64,000 nucleotides of DNA from JANNSX01 sp963741525. Its GTDB lineage: Bacteria > Pseudomonadota > Alphaproteobacteria > Rhizobiales > Hyphomicrobiaceae. A model generated the notes under the pieces. That model worked only from the letters and a program-made list of their open reading frames with translations. It was not told where the DNA came from and ran no database searches. Below, in pieces: positions 34,499-43,660 of the stretch. The position numbers and the translations under genes were made by a program. Within the stretch, counting starts at the first letter, position 1, and every line of letters begins with the position of its first letter. The stretch spans positions 248,001 through 312,000 of the forward strand of contig CAVUIW010000005.1 of the NCBI GenBank assembly GCA_963741525.1, written 5' to 3'.

Positions 34499-35761
34499 AT
34501 GGACCAGCCAGCATCCAACGACGACGGCCATGCCGATCTTTCCAACCACGACGTCTTCCTTGACGGCCCGCCGCACGAGACCTTCAAGCGGCTCCGCCAT
34601 GAGGACCCGTGTGCCTGGAGCGAGATGAAGGACGGCCTCGGCTACTGGTCGCTCACGCGCCATCACGACATCGGCGAGCTCAACCGCAACTACGAGCTGA
34701 TGAGTTCCGCGCGTGGCATTCGCATGGAGGACCAGACCTACGAGGAGTATCTGGCGCGCCGCACTTTCCAGGAAACCGATCCGCCCGACCACACACGCGT
34801 GCGCGTGCTCGTCGCCAAGGCCTTCTCCAAGCCGGTGGTGGCGCAGTTCGAGGAGACGATCCGTCAGCTGTGCAACGACATCCTCGATTCCGCGCTCCAG
34901 GCGAAAGAGTTCGACTGCGTCCAGGCCATTGCCCGGCAACTCCCGATGCGCATGCTCGGCCGCATTCTCGGCACGCCGGACGAGGATTTGCCCTGGCTCG
35001 TGCAGAAGGGGGATAGCCTCATCGCCAACACCGATCCCGACTTCACCCCGCACGTGCTCGACAAGCTCGATGGCGATGCCTACCGGATGATGCCCTTCCG
35101 ATCGCCGGCCGGCATGGAGCTCTACGACTACGCCGAGAAGCTGATGGCGCGAAAGCGTGCGGCGGGCGATACGTCGGGCGTGCTCAACCTCATCATGCAG
35201 CCCGACTCGGCTGGCAACGTGCTCTCCGATCGCGAGTTCAAGAATTTCTTCTGCCTGCTGGTCGCTGCCGGTAACGACACGACGCGCTACTCGATCGCCA
35301 AGGCCTTTCACGTGCTGGCCAACCGGCCGGACCTCGTCGAGGCGCTGCGTGCGGGCGAAGGCGACATCTGGGAGACGGCGCCGGACGAGTTCATCCGCAT
35401 GACCTCGCCCGCGCTCTACTTCCGCCGGACGGCGTCGCGCGACGTCGAGATCCACGGCAAGCAGGTGAAAGCCGGCGACAAGGTGCTGCTCTGGTTCGTC
35501 TCGGGCAATCACGACGAGACGGCGTTCGCAGATCCGTTCGTGGCGGATTTGCGCCGCTCGCCCAACCGCCATTTCGCTTTCGGCCAGGGCGGCCCGCATG
35601 TATGCCTCGGCATGTGGCTCGCACGCCTGGAAGTCAGGCTCTTGCTGCAAGAGTTCGTCAAGCGCGTGAAAACCATGCAGCAGGCGGGGCCGCATGCCTA
35701 CTTGCGCTCGAATTTCGTCGGCGGCATCAAGCGGCTGCCGGTGCGCGTGACGCTCAACTGA
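34499..35761 (+). CDS. Cytochrome P450
   Basis: A 420-residue bacterial class I P450 monooxygenase. The I-helix has LLVAAGNDTTRYSIAKAF, the K-helix has DEFIRMTSP (ExxR), and the heme loop has FGQGGPHVCLG with ligand Cys369. FQETDPPDHTRVRVLVAKAF is the usual C-helix region. It is followed closely by genes for a 2Fe-2S ferredoxin and a ferredoxin reductase, so the whole electron chain is encoded together. Substrate unknown; the SDR gene at the end of the operon suggests that the hydroxylated product is oxidised further. Confidence 0.95.
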   Translation: MDQPASNDDGHADLSNHDVFLDGPPHETFKRLRHEDPCAWSEMKDGLGYWSLTRHHDIGELNRNYELMSSARGIRMEDQTYEEYLARRTFQETDPPDHTRVRVLVAKAFSKPVVAQFEETIRQLCNDILDSALQAKEFDCVQAIARQLPMRMLGRILGTPDEDLPWLVQKGDSLIANTDPDFTPHVLDKLDGDAYRMMPFRSPAGMELYDYAEKLMARKRAAGDTSGVLNLIMQPDSAGNVLSDREFKNFFCLLVAAGNDTTRYSIAKAFHVLANRPDLVEALRAGEGDIWETAPDEFIRMTSPALYFRRTASRDVEIHGKQVKAGDKVLLWFVSGNHDETAFADPFVADLRRSPNRHFAFGQGGPHVCLGMWLARLEVRLLLQEFVKRVKTMQQAGPHAYLRSNFVGGIKRLPVRVTLN

Positions 35762-35782
35762 ACGAAGCAGGCCCTACTCATC

Positions 35783-36100
35783 ATGCCGAAAGTCATCTGG
35801 AAGCTCGCTGGCGGACGCGAGATCGTGGCCGAGGTCGCGGCCGGCCTCAACCTGATGGAGGCGGCCGTCGCCAACAACGTGCCGGACGTCGTCGGCGAAT
35901 GCGGCGGTTGCCTTTCGTGTGCGACCTGCCACGTCTATGTCGACGAGGCCTGGCACGCGAAGACCGGTGGTGCTGGCGAGATCGAGGACGGCATGCTCGA
36001 GGCGACACCGGCGCCGCGCCAGGGGACGAGCCGGCTGAGCTGCCAGATCACGGCAACGGCTGAACTCGATGGACTGGTGTTGCACGTACCGGCGGAGTAA
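35783..36100 (+). CDS. 2Fe-2S ferredoxin (putidaredoxin/adrenodoxin type)
   Basis: A 105-residue vertebrate-type ferredoxin. The cluster ligands are in VGECGGCLSCATCHVYVD (Cys-x5-Cys-x2-Cys) and SRLSCQI (fourth Cys). It passes single electrons from the reductase encoded 6 bases downstream to the P450 encoded 21 bases upstream. An extra Cys in the loop (CGGCLSC) is unusual compared with CGGSASC of putidaredoxin. Confidence 0.94.
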   Translation: MPKVIWKLAGGREIVAEVAAGLNLMEAAVANNVPDVVGECGGCLSCATCHVYVDEAWHAKTGGAGEIEDGMLEATPAPRQGTSRLSCQITATAELDGLVLHVPAE

Positions 36101-36106
36101 CCGGAC

Positions 36107-37318
36107 ATGACCGGCATCGTCATCATCGGCGGCGGACAGGCGGCGCAGGCGCTGATCGGCAAACTCCGCAAGCTCGCCTGCCCCGATCCGATCACGCTCA
36201 TCGCCGATGAGCCGGTCGTGCCCTATCAGCGGCCGCCGCTCTCGAAGGCCTACCTCACCGGCGAGCTGAGCCTCGACCGGCTACTGCTCCGGCCGGAGAG
36301 CTGGTATGGCGAGCAGAACGTGACGCTGAGGCTCGGCACTCGCGCGGAGGCAATCGATCGCGCCGCAAGGCAGGTGAGGCTCTCGACCGGCGAAATCATC
36401 CCCTATGCCAAACTCGCGCTGACGACCGGTTCGCTGCCGCGGCTCTTGCCCGAGGCGATCGGGGGCCGGCTCGGCGGTGTCTACGCCATGCGCACGCTGG
36501 ACGATGCCGACCGCATGGCGCGCGAACTCATGCCCGGCAAGCGCGCGCTCGTGATCGGCGGCGGTTACATCGGCCTCGAAGGCGCGGCGGTGTGCGCCAA
36601 GAAGGGGCTGACGGTTACGGTGATCGAGCTCGCCGATCGCATTCTCCAGCGCGTTGCAGCACCGGAGACATCCGACTTTTTCCGAACCGTGCATCGCGCG
36701 CACGGAGTCGACATCCGCGAGAGCACTGGCTTGACCCGGCTCATCGGCGAGAACGGCCGCGTCATCGGCGCAGAATTGGCCGATGGCACCCGCCTCGACT
36801 TCGACTTCGCCATCGCCGGCATCGGCATCGTGCCCGATGACCGGCTGGCGCGCGCGGCCGGCCTCACCATCGATAACGGCATCGCGGTGGATGGCTTCTG
36901 CCAGACGTCCGACGCGCGCATCTTCGCCGCCGGCGATTGCGCGAGCTTTCCCTACGAGGGCGAGCGCATCCGGCTCGAGTTGGTCGGCAACGCCATCGAC
37001 CAGGGCGAGGCGGTGGCTGCCAATATGCTGGGCCAAGCGAGCGAGTACCGCGCTAAGCCTTGGTTCTGGTCGGACCAGTATGATGTGAAGCTGCAGATCG
37101 CTGGTCTCAATCGTGGTTACGATGCGACGGTCGTGCGCCCGGGAAAACGCGAGGGCAGCCAATCGGTCTGGTACTTTAGGAGCGATCGGCTCATCGCCGT
37201 CGATGCCATGAACGACGCGGCGTCCTTTGCGTTGAGCCGGCGGATGATCGAGGCGGGAAAGACGTTGCCAAAATCGGTCGCAGCCGATCCGGCGGCGAAC
37301 TTGAAAGAGTGGATGTAG
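36107..37318 (+). CDS. FAD-dependent ferredoxin reductase
   Basis: A 403-residue NAD(P)H:ferredoxin oxidoreductase of the putidaredoxin-reductase group: FAD-binding IVIIGGGQAAQALIGKL at the N-terminus, YQRPPLSKAYL, NAD-binding ALVIGGGYIGLEGAAVCAKK near residue 145, and the second FAD motif RIFAAGDCASFP. The C-terminal reductase domain contains PWFWSDQYDVKLQIAG. It completes the three-component P450 system. Confidence 0.94.
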   Translation: MTGIVIIGGGQAAQALIGKLRKLACPDPITLIADEPVVPYQRPPLSKAYLTGELSLDRLLLRPESWYGEQNVTLRLGTRAEAIDRAARQVRLSTGEIIPYAKLALTTGSLPRLLPEAIGGRLGGVYAMRTLDDADRMARELMPGKRALVIGGGYIGLEGAAVCAKKGLTVTVIELADRILQRVAAPETSDFFRTVHRAHGVDIRESTGLTRLIGENGRVIGAELADGTRLDFDFAIAGIGIVPDDRLARAAGLTIDNGIAVDGFCQTSDARIFAAGDCASFPYEGERIRLELVGNAIDQGEAVAANMLGQASEYRAKPWFWSDQYDVKLQIAGLNRGYDATVVRPGKREGSQSVWYFRSDRLIAVDAMNDAASFALSRRMIEAGKTLPKSVAADPAANLKEWM

Positions 37319-37351
37319 GCCGCTCCACAACTCGCACCAAAGGAAACCACC

Positions 37352-38131
37352 ATGGCGCTCACAAACCCCCTCGACTTCACATCCAAGCGCGTCGTCGTGT
37401 GCGGCGGCAGCCGCGGCATTGGCCGCTCGATTGCCGAAGCCTTCTCGATGGCCGGAGCGGATGTATCCTTTTGCGCGCGCGGCGCCGGGGGCGTGGATGC
37501 GGCGCGCAAGTCGCTCGAACGACATGGCCATCGGGCTCATGGCGGCGTCTGCGATCTCGCCGATGAGAAGGCGATCGCAGCCTACATCGCCGAGGCGGCC
37601 CAGGCGCTCGGCGGCATCGACATCCTCGTCAACAATGCGTCCGGCTTCGGCATGTCCGACGACGAGACCGGCTGGGCCGCGAGCATCAGCGTCGATCTCC
37701 TGGCTGTCGCGCGCGCGAGCCGGGCGGCGCGGCCGCATCTGGAAGCCTCGGCCAGGGCCGGGCGCGCGCCGGCCATCGTCACGACCTCCTCGATCTCGGC
37801 GGTGAGGGCGTCCGTCCGTTCGGCGCCCTATGCGGCGGTCAAGGCGGCCGTCAACAGCTACACCGGCAGCCAGGCGGCGAGCCTCGCCAAAGCGGGCATC
37901 CGCGTGAATGCGGTGGCGCCCGGCTCGATCGAGTTTCCGGGCGGCGTCTGGGACACTCGCCGGAAAGAGGGCTCGCCCATTTATGATGGTGTGCTGCGCT
38001 CGATCCCTTTCGGCCGGCTCGGTGCGCCCGAGGAAGTGGCCGATGTCGTGCTGTTTCTCGCCTCGCCCTTGGCGCGTTGGGTGACCGGTCAGACGATCGC
38101 GGTGGATGGCGGGCAGTTGTTGTTCAGCTAA
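37352..38131 (+). CDS. SDR family oxidoreductase
   Basis: A 259-residue classical short-chain dehydrogenase. Cofactor loop VVCGGSRGIGRSIAEAFS, IDILVNNASGFG, catalytic TTSSISAVRAS with YAAVKAAV (Tyr-x3-Lys), and AVAPGSIEFPGG. The end is GQTIAVDGGQLLF. It sits 33 bases after the ferredoxin reductase gene and probably belongs to the P450 operon, oxidising an alcohol made by the P450. That role is inferred from position. Confidence 0.9.
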   Translation: MALTNPLDFTSKRVVVCGGSRGIGRSIAEAFSMAGADVSFCARGAGGVDAARKSLERHGHRAHGGVCDLADEKAIAAYIAEAAQALGGIDILVNNASGFGMSDDETGWAASISVDLLAVARASRAARPHLEASARAGRAPAIVTTSSISAVRASVRSAPYAAVKAAVNSYTGSQAASLAKAGIRVNAVAPGSIEFPGGVWDTRRKEGSPIYDGVLRSIPFGRLGAPEEVADVVLFLASPLARWVTGQTIAVDGGQLLFS

Positions 38132-38139
38132 ACGGGGCG

Positions 38140-38262
38140 GATCTGGGGTGTTTCCGTCATTGATTGAATCACTCCAACACCCCAGATCTTTGGTCTGTCG
38201 TGCTTCTTATCGGAAAACCGCTTCGCACTTTTCCGGAAACACTCTGGTCAAGGCACGGTTTC
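38140..38262. repeat. Palindromic extragenic repeat after the SDR gene
   Basis: GATCTGGGGTGTT (38140-38152) pairs perfectly with AACACCCCAGATC (38176-38188), then TTATCGGAAAACCGCTTCGC and ACTTTTCCGGAAACACTCT follow. I recall this layout, ending with GCACTTTTCCGGA, from many Bradyrhizobium and Rhodopseudomonas intergenic regions. It lies between convergent genes and may end transcription of the P450 operon. It runs into the 3' end of the lipoprotein gene. Confidence 0.7.
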
Positions 38263-38685
38263 CGTCAGCACGCCCGCCGCGCCATGCTTCTGATCGGTGT
38301 ACTGCAAGCCCTCAGCGGCACGAGTAGCGGTGCCGCACCACGTCCCGCCCTCCCAGGCTTTCTGACTTTCCGTCGCCGGGACCGGATCATAGACCCGGCA
38401 GAACAACCCGTTGGCATCGACTGACCACTGGAACGGGCCCGAGCGCCCGCTCGGCCGCCGCCATTCGCCGGTGCCGCCGGCGAGGAACGTCTCGGTGACC
38501 GTGCCGTTCTCGCTATAGGTGAAGCTCCGGCCGGTGATGTAGGTGGCAAGCTCGGTTGGCGCGGGCAGCGATGGCGATACGGCAGGCGACAGCACTGCGG
38601 TGCCGCCCGGTGCGGTCGAAGGTTGTTGTGAGCACGCGGCAAGTGACAAAGCGCCAGCAAACACACAAAGAGCAACAGCTCGCAT
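38248..38685 (-). CDS. Hypothetical lipoprotein
   Basis: Family not recognised. A 145-residue product with a lipoprotein signal: RAVALCVFAGALSLAACSQQ, the lipobox Cys at about residue 18. A Pro/Ser/Ala-rich linker precedes a small beta domain (YITGRSFTYSENGTVTETFL, GPFQWSVDANGLFCRVYDP, GGTWCGTAT) with two Cys. The pattern resembles small DUF-type lipoproteins that check for a G-T-x-E layout, but I cannot name one. ATG 38685 begins the signal; an upstream ATG at 38703 is possible. Confidence 0.65.
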   Translation of the reverse strand: MRAVALCVFAGALSLAACSQQPSTAPGGTAVLSPAVSPSLPAPTELATYITGRSFTYSENGTVTETFLAGGTGEWRRPSGRSGPFQWSVDANGLFCRVYDPVPATESQKAWEGGTWCGTATRAAEGLQYTDQKHGAAGVLTETVP

Positions 38686-38790
38686 GCTTCGTTTCCCTGC
38701 CACCCAAGGCCCGGCCGTTTCAATACCGCAAGCTCAGGCGTCGCGAAAGGACCTTCCCGTTCATGTCTTCGCATCACATGACGCGCGAGG

Positions 38791-39064
38791 CTACTGACGG
38801 ATATCCGGCTCGACGAGCCGCGCCAACTGCACCAGCGACTGCTACCAGCCGAGATAGCAGGCTTCGAGCGGTATGACGGCCGGAATGCTCGCCTGCTCGA
38901 TGTCGATCTCGGTGCCGACCGGGACCGGTCTCAGCTCGATCGTCACCTCGAGCACGCCTGTCCGGAACCGGCTTTGAAGGCAATTTTGGTGAGCACGGGT
39001 AAGCCGTCCACGACCTCGACGGCATTCTTGGGAAGCCAACCGAGCAGTTGACTTTCGGTTTCAT
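38791..39064 (-). pseudogene. AHSA1/SRPBCC protein remnant
   Basis: C-terminal part of an AHSA1-like protein in two frames: WLPKNAVEVVDGLPVLTKIA, then after a frame change near 38965 GVLEVTIELRPVPVGTEIDI and SIPAVIPLEACYLGW. An in-frame TAG (38842-38844) follows, then QSLVQLARLVEPDIRQ and the original stop at 38791. The N-terminal half is absent. Frame change, stop and truncation together mark a genuine pseudogene. Confidence 0.7.
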
Positions 39065-39178
39065 CCACGTTGCGTCTCCCGCCCCCGCCTCCCTCTTGAC
39101 ACGATGACGGCCTAACGGCGCGGTCAGTGGTAGCCGGGGCGAATCGCGCCTCGCCTGGAACGAGCGGAGCCCAAGAGC

Positions 39179-40558
39179 ATGACCTCTCAGAGACCGTCAT
39201 GGGACTCTCCTCGCCCGTCAGATCCGGCGGTAGGCCGGTCCTCTCCATTTGGGAGAGGGCTGGAAGACGCGATCGTCTCAGGCAGATCAGGGACCGGCAA
39301 GAGTCCGGGGGGCGTAGTGGTCACCGCCCTCCTCGTCCTCGCCTTGAGTTGTGTGGGCCTCGCCTCGCCAACCCACGCCGCCGACGCCAAGTTCCGCACC
39401 TGGCTCGAGGCTCTCTGGCCCGAAGCCGAAACCCTCGGCGTCTCGCGCGCTACCTTCGAAGCCGCTTTCGACGGCGTGGAGCCCGATCGCAATCTCCCCG
39501 ATCTCGCCCCCGCCAAGGGCTCCGAAAGCAAAGGGCAAGCCGAGTTCATAAAGTCGCCCCGCGCCTACATCAGCGAGAGCCAGATCGCGACCCTCGCCAA
39601 GTCCGGCCGCGCGCGCGCGCAAGACTGGAAAGCCGACCTCGAAAAAATCGAGAAACACTATGGCGTGCCGCGCCAGATCATCCTGGGCATCTGGGGTCGC
39701 GAGACCGTCTATGGCACCCACAAGCTTCCCCATCACGTGATCCGGGTGCTGGCGACCCAGGCCTATCTCGGCCGCCGCAAGGACTTCTTCCGGAAGGAAT
39801 TGCTCTGGGCGCTGAAGATCGTCGAGGATGGGCACGCGAAGCTTTCGGAAATGAAAAGCTCGTGGGGCGGCGCGATGGGGCTGACGCAGATGCTCCCCAC
39901 CAACTTCCGCGATTACGCCGAGGATTTCGATGGCGACGGGCGGCGCAACATCTGGACCTCGATCCCCGACAGCCTGGCGTCGACCGCGCGCTCGCTCACC
40001 GGCGCCAAGCATATCGATGGCTCGGACGCACGCTGGATTTCAGACCAGCCCTGGGGCTATGAGGTAAGGAAACCCGCCAAGCTCGATTGCACGCTCGAAG
40101 GGGTAGCCAACCGCCGGCCGATCGGCGAGTGGGTGAAGCTCGGCTTTACGCGCAGCTACGACCGCGACTTCAAGGACAGTCAACTCGACGACGAGGCGTT
40201 CCTGCTGATGCCCGAGGGCATCTACGGCCCGGCCTTTCTCGCCACGCGCAATTTCCTCGCGCTCAAGAGCTACAACTACGCCGACCTCTACGCCCTCTTC
40301 GTCGGCCACCTCGCCGACCGCATCGCGGGGGGAAAACCCTTCGAGACGCCCTGGGCGAAGCTCGAGCCCATGCGCGAAAAGGACGTCATGGAGATGCAGG
40401 AGCGCCTGACCGCGCTCGGCCTCTACGCCGACAAGATCGACGGCAAGGCCGGCATGATCACCCGCGTTTCCATCGGCCAGTTCGAGAAGCAGGCCGGCGT
40501 CAAGACCGATTGCTTTCCCACGGCCGATGATTTGCAGGCGATGCGGGCGGCGCAATAG
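39179..40558 (+). CDS. Lytic murein transglycosylase with peptidoglycan-binding domain
   Basis: Up to 459 residues. After a membrane-type signal (ALLVLALSCVGLASPTHAA) come the MltB/SLT_2 domain (TWLEALWPEAETLGVSRATF; GVPRQIILGIWGRETVYG with the catalytic Glu; SSWGGAMGLTQMLPTNF; DFDGDGRRNIWTSIPDSLAS) and a C-terminal PG_binding_1 domain (MQERLTALGLYADKIDGKAG). The first 40 residues from ATG 39179 look non-coding; an in-frame GTG at 39317 is a plausible true start. A shorter paralogue lacking the binding domain is at 15.8-16.6 kb. Confidence 0.88.
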   Translation: MTSQRPSWDSPRPSDPAVGRSSPFGRGLEDAIVSGRSGTGKSPGGVVVTALLVLALSCVGLASPTHAADAKFRTWLEALWPEAETLGVSRATFEAAFDGVEPDRNLPDLAPAKGSESKGQAEFIKSPRAYISESQIATLAKSGRARAQDWKADLEKIEKHYGVPRQIILGIWGRETVYGTHKLPHHVIRVLATQAYLGRRKDFFRKELLWALKIVEDGHAKLSEMKSSWGGAMGLTQMLPTNFRDYAEDFDGDGRRNIWTSIPDSLASTARSLTGAKHIDGSDARWISDQPWGYEVRKPAKLDCTLEGVANRRPIGEWVKLGFTRSYDRDFKDSQLDDEAFLLMPEGIYGPAFLATRNFLALKSYNYADLYALFVGHLADRIAGGKPFETPWAKLEPMREKDVMEMQERLTALGLYADKIDGKAGMITRVSIGQFEKQAGVKTDCFPTADDLQAMRAAQ

Positions 40559-40713
40559 AAGCTCCGCTTGGACGAGGGTCAGACCCCCAGCGGGCATTGG
40601 CCCCGCCTCCTCCACCTCTCGCAGCCCAGCCCTCGCGCTTTCGGCATGGACCGGCGGGGCCACATTCCCTAGACTCCACCGCGACCGGTCGCCAACACGC
40701 TGCGGAGCCCGCC

Positions 40714-41940
40714 ATGGCCTTCGACTACAACGCCGCCACCAACCACGGCACATCCGAGCCCGACGATCTGCTCGCGCCCAAGCACTACGCCTCGGTCCGC
40801 AAGAACGGCCAGCTGATGCGGGCGCTGCCGCTTTGGGCCTACACGTCGGAGCGCTTCTGGCAGGCGGAGAAAGAGCGGATCTTCCTCACCTCCTGGAACA
40901 TGCTCGAGCGGGCCGAGATCGTGCCCAACGCCGGCGACTTCCACACCATGAGCTTCTTGGGCGTGCCGCTGATCGTGGCGCGCGGCAACGACGGCAAGGT
41001 CCGCGTCTTCGCCAACACCTGCCGGCATCGCGGCGCCAAGGTCGCCGACGGAAAGGGCAACTGCAAATTCTTCCGCTGCCCCTATCACTTCTGGACCTAC
41101 AATCTCGACGGTAGTTTCATCGGCGCGCCGCAGTACAACGCACCCGACGGCACGCCGCTGATCGATGCGTCCAATAAAGGCGAATTTGGCCTCGTCGAGG
41201 TCGAGAGCGGCACCTGGGGCGGCTTCGTCTTCATCCGCATCAAGCCCGGCAAGGAGACGCTGGAGCAGCATCTGGGCGTCTGGGTGGAGACGCTCGCCTC
41301 GCACCGCCTCGAGGACATGCGGGTTGCCCGCAGAAGCGTCTACGACATGGATGCCAACTGGAAATGCTTCGTCGAGAACTACATCGACGCCTATCACATT
41401 CCCTACGTGCACAAGGACAGCTTGGCGCTATGGAAATCCGAGCGCTATGTTGGCTATGACTCGCGCGGTAACGAGCATCTCGTCTTCGCCGTGCACGACG
41501 GCAGCCAACTGTTGCTGCCGATGCCGGGCTTCGACGGCTTCCCGGCGATGGCGCAAATCGATGCCGACAAGAAGCGTGGCACGTATTTTTCCACGCTGAA
41601 GCCGGGCGTGCTGATGACGCTCGGTAACGATGGCGCGCTCGTCTTCCAGAACGAGCCGATCTCGGCCGGCAAGTCGCGCCTGACGGTCTCCTCCCTGTTC
41701 CCAAAAGCGTATTTCGAGCGGCCCGACTTCGAGCGGCTGTCGGCGAACTACTTTCGCCGTAACGAACTCGTCGTCGCCGAGGACAAGGACGTGTCGCTGC
41801 GTCAGTATGCCGGCCTGCAATCGCCCTATGCGCGGATCGCGCGCCTCTGCAAGGACGAAACCATGGTGCACGATTTCGCGAACTGGATCGTCGACCGTGT
41901 GATTGGCCCGGATCGCGGCGCGGCGTTGGCGGCGGAGTAG
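40714..41940 (+). CDS. Rieske aromatic ring-hydroxylating dioxygenase, alpha subunit type
   Basis: A 408-residue oxygenase component. Rieske centre: NTCRHRGAKVADG and FFRCPYHFWTYN (Cys-x-His ... Cys-x2-His). Mononuclear iron site: VENYIDAYHIPYVHKDS with the two His, preceded by NWKCF. ATG 40714 starts the homology. No beta subunit, ferredoxin or reductase gene adjoins, as in three-component Rieske demethylases and alpha-only oxygenases. Substrate unknown. A second Rieske protein of different sequence is at 45.2 kb. Confidence 0.88.
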   Translation: MAFDYNAATNHGTSEPDDLLAPKHYASVRKNGQLMRALPLWAYTSERFWQAEKERIFLTSWNMLERAEIVPNAGDFHTMSFLGVPLIVARGNDGKVRVFANTCRHRGAKVADGKGNCKFFRCPYHFWTYNLDGSFIGAPQYNAPDGTPLIDASNKGEFGLVEVESGTWGGFVFIRIKPGKETLEQHLGVWVETLASHRLEDMRVARRSVYDMDANWKCFVENYIDAYHIPYVHKDSLALWKSERYVGYDSRGNEHLVFAVHDGSQLLLPMPGFDGFPAMAQIDADKKRGTYFSTLKPGVLMTLGNDGALVFQNEPISAGKSRLTVSSLFPKAYFERPDFERLSANYFRRNELVVAEDKDVSLRQYAGLQSPYARIARLCKDETMVHDFANWIVDRVIGPDRGAALAAE

Positions 41941-42180
41941 ATCAGATATGAGCCGCAACGCCCGATTGCATTTTGCTAGACCCGGGTACCGACCACCCTT
42001 TCGCCCGATTTTCCAGGGAAGTTCCTCGGGCTAGGCGATGACCGGGCAAGACCGTCCGGACGCCTCACCGAGAACCGCTTGACAGACTGACGACGGTCGC
42101 GCTCTGAAGAACGCGGGGACGGACGGGGGGGGCCGTCTACTGGCCCGTTTTCCGATCCTTGCGGATCGGCGAAGCCGGTC

Positions 42181-42353
42181 TAAAGCGCTATTCGATCTGA
42201 TGGAATCAGATCGAATAGCGCTTTAGGGTGTTGGTTTTGAGCACTTTCTTTCGACCAACCGGTATCCACTTGGTCGGAAAGTGCTCTGGGTTTTTTGATT
42301 TTGAACACCTTCTTTCGACCAACCGGCTTCCACTTAGTCGGGAAGTGCTCTGG
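42181..42353. repeat. Composite palindromic repeat (21-bp stem plus two tandem hairpin modules)
   Basis: First module: perfect 21-bp stem with a GGA loop (42181-42225, arms beginning TAAAGCGCTATTCGATC). Second module: GAGCACTTTC ... CGACCAA ... TTGGTCG ... GAAAGTGCTC (42239-42286). A third, diverged tandem copy of the second runs to 42353 (GACCAACCGGCTTCCACTTA). It ends 15 bases before the DUF459 start codon. A decayed relative is at 10245. The preceding 41941-42180 shows no gene. Confidence 0.75.
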
Positions 42354-42368
42354 GCAGGGGGCAAATGC

Positions 42369-43634
42369 ATGGAGCCGGCAATGCTCGCGATCCGGCTGAT
42401 GATGAGCGCACGCCGCGTGCTTGTCGCCTGCGTTTGCGTCTTCGCCCTTCTCCCATTTCCGGCCGAAGCCCTGGCGCAGGATGCAGGTTCGAGCGAGTTC
42501 ATCGAAACTTATGTCACGCCCTTCCCGGACAACGAGAATTACCGGATCGTCGTGCTGGGCGACTCGCTCGGAGACGGCGTTTGGGCCGGTCTCGTCCAGG
42601 CCTTTGGTGACGATCCGCAAATCGAGGTGTTGAAGCGAACCGACGGCGCCAACGGCCTCACGCGGGCCGACGAGACGCCCTGGGATCAGATCGTGGCGTC
42701 CCTCGGACCAGCCGAGGCGCCGCATGTAGCGGTCGCCGTGTTCGGCATCGCCGACCGCCGGTCGCTGCGCGTCGAGGGCTCCAAGCTCGAGGTGGGCTCG
42801 GAAGGGTGGATCACCGAGTACGGCAAGCGGGTCGATGTCTTTCTCAAGGCCCTGAAGCGCCGGGGCGCCGCCGTCTACTGGATCGGCTTGCCCATCATGC
42901 GCGGCCCCAACACGCGCCGCGACACCGAGATCATGAACAACATCTTCCGTGAGCGCGCGCTGCTCAACGGAACGAAATTCATCTCGACCTGGGACGGCTT
43001 CGCCGACGCCGCAGGCAACTACACCGATTACGGCCCCGACTTGACCGGCAAGGAGCGGCAGCTGCGCGAGGACGACGGCGTGCACCTGACGCTGCGCGGC
43101 TACGAGAAACTCGCGCATTTCGCCGAGCAGGAAATCCGCCGCGACATCGCACTCGCCCGCTCCGAGCGCGACGTGCCCCTTGCCGGCGACGCGGAGGAGC
43201 AGCGGCAGGTGGCGCGGCAGGCGCGCGTCGCTTCCGGAAACGCCGGCGGCGAAGCCGATCAACTGGCGGCCGAAAAGGCCGAAGCCGACGATGTTCCCGC
43301 GGCGAACTCGTCCATCACGCTCGGCGAAAACGAGACCATCGAGATCGTACGCCCGAAGCTGCCGGGCATCGTGCTCGCACATTTGCAGCGCTCGACGCCG
43401 GGCCGTCCCGCCCAGGTCGGCCGCACCGTCGGCTCCGACTTGCGCGGCGGGCTGACGGCGCTGAGCTCCATCGCCTCGGCGAGCGACCAGACGGTGACCG
43501 GCGGCAAGGCGCGCGTGCCGCTGTCGCAATCCCCTTACTATAAGGTCCTGATCAAGGGCGAACCGATCCAGCCCAAGCCAGGACGTGCCGACGATTTCAG
43601 CTGGCCGAAGAGCGGCGTGATCGTCACCGATTGA
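42369..43634 (+). CDS. SGNH/GDSL-type esterase, DUF459 family
   Basis: A 421-residue exported DUF459 protein. A signal peptide (RVLVACVCVFALLPFPAEALA) is followed by the SGNH domain: IVVLGDSLGDGVWAGL (block I with catalytic Ser) and REDDGVHLTLRGYEKLA (block V, Asp and His). The last 130 residues are low-complexity and probably disordered. Family members act on acylated cell-envelope polymers. It is followed 26 bases downstream by a second SGNH-fold lipoprotein gene, so the pair is an operon. An intact palindromic repeat lies directly upstream. Confidence 0.85.
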   Translation: MEPAMLAIRLMMSARRVLVACVCVFALLPFPAEALAQDAGSSEFIETYVTPFPDNENYRIVVLGDSLGDGVWAGLVQAFGDDPQIEVLKRTDGANGLTRADETPWDQIVASLGPAEAPHVAVAVFGIADRRSLRVEGSKLEVGSEGWITEYGKRVDVFLKALKRRGAAVYWIGLPIMRGPNTRRDTEIMNNIFRERALLNGTKFISTWDGFADAAGNYTDYGPDLTGKERQLREDDGVHLTLRGYEKLAHFAEQEIRRDIALARSERDVPLAGDAEEQRQVARQARVASGNAGGEADQLAAEKAEADDVPAANSSITLGENETIEIVRPKLPGIVLAHLQRSTPGRPAQVGRTVGSDLRGGLTALSSIASASDQTVTGGKARVPLSQSPYYKVLIKGEPIQPKPGRADDFSWPKSGVIVTD

Positions 43635-43660
43635 TCTTGAGCAAGGCGTAGCGTGGTGTT

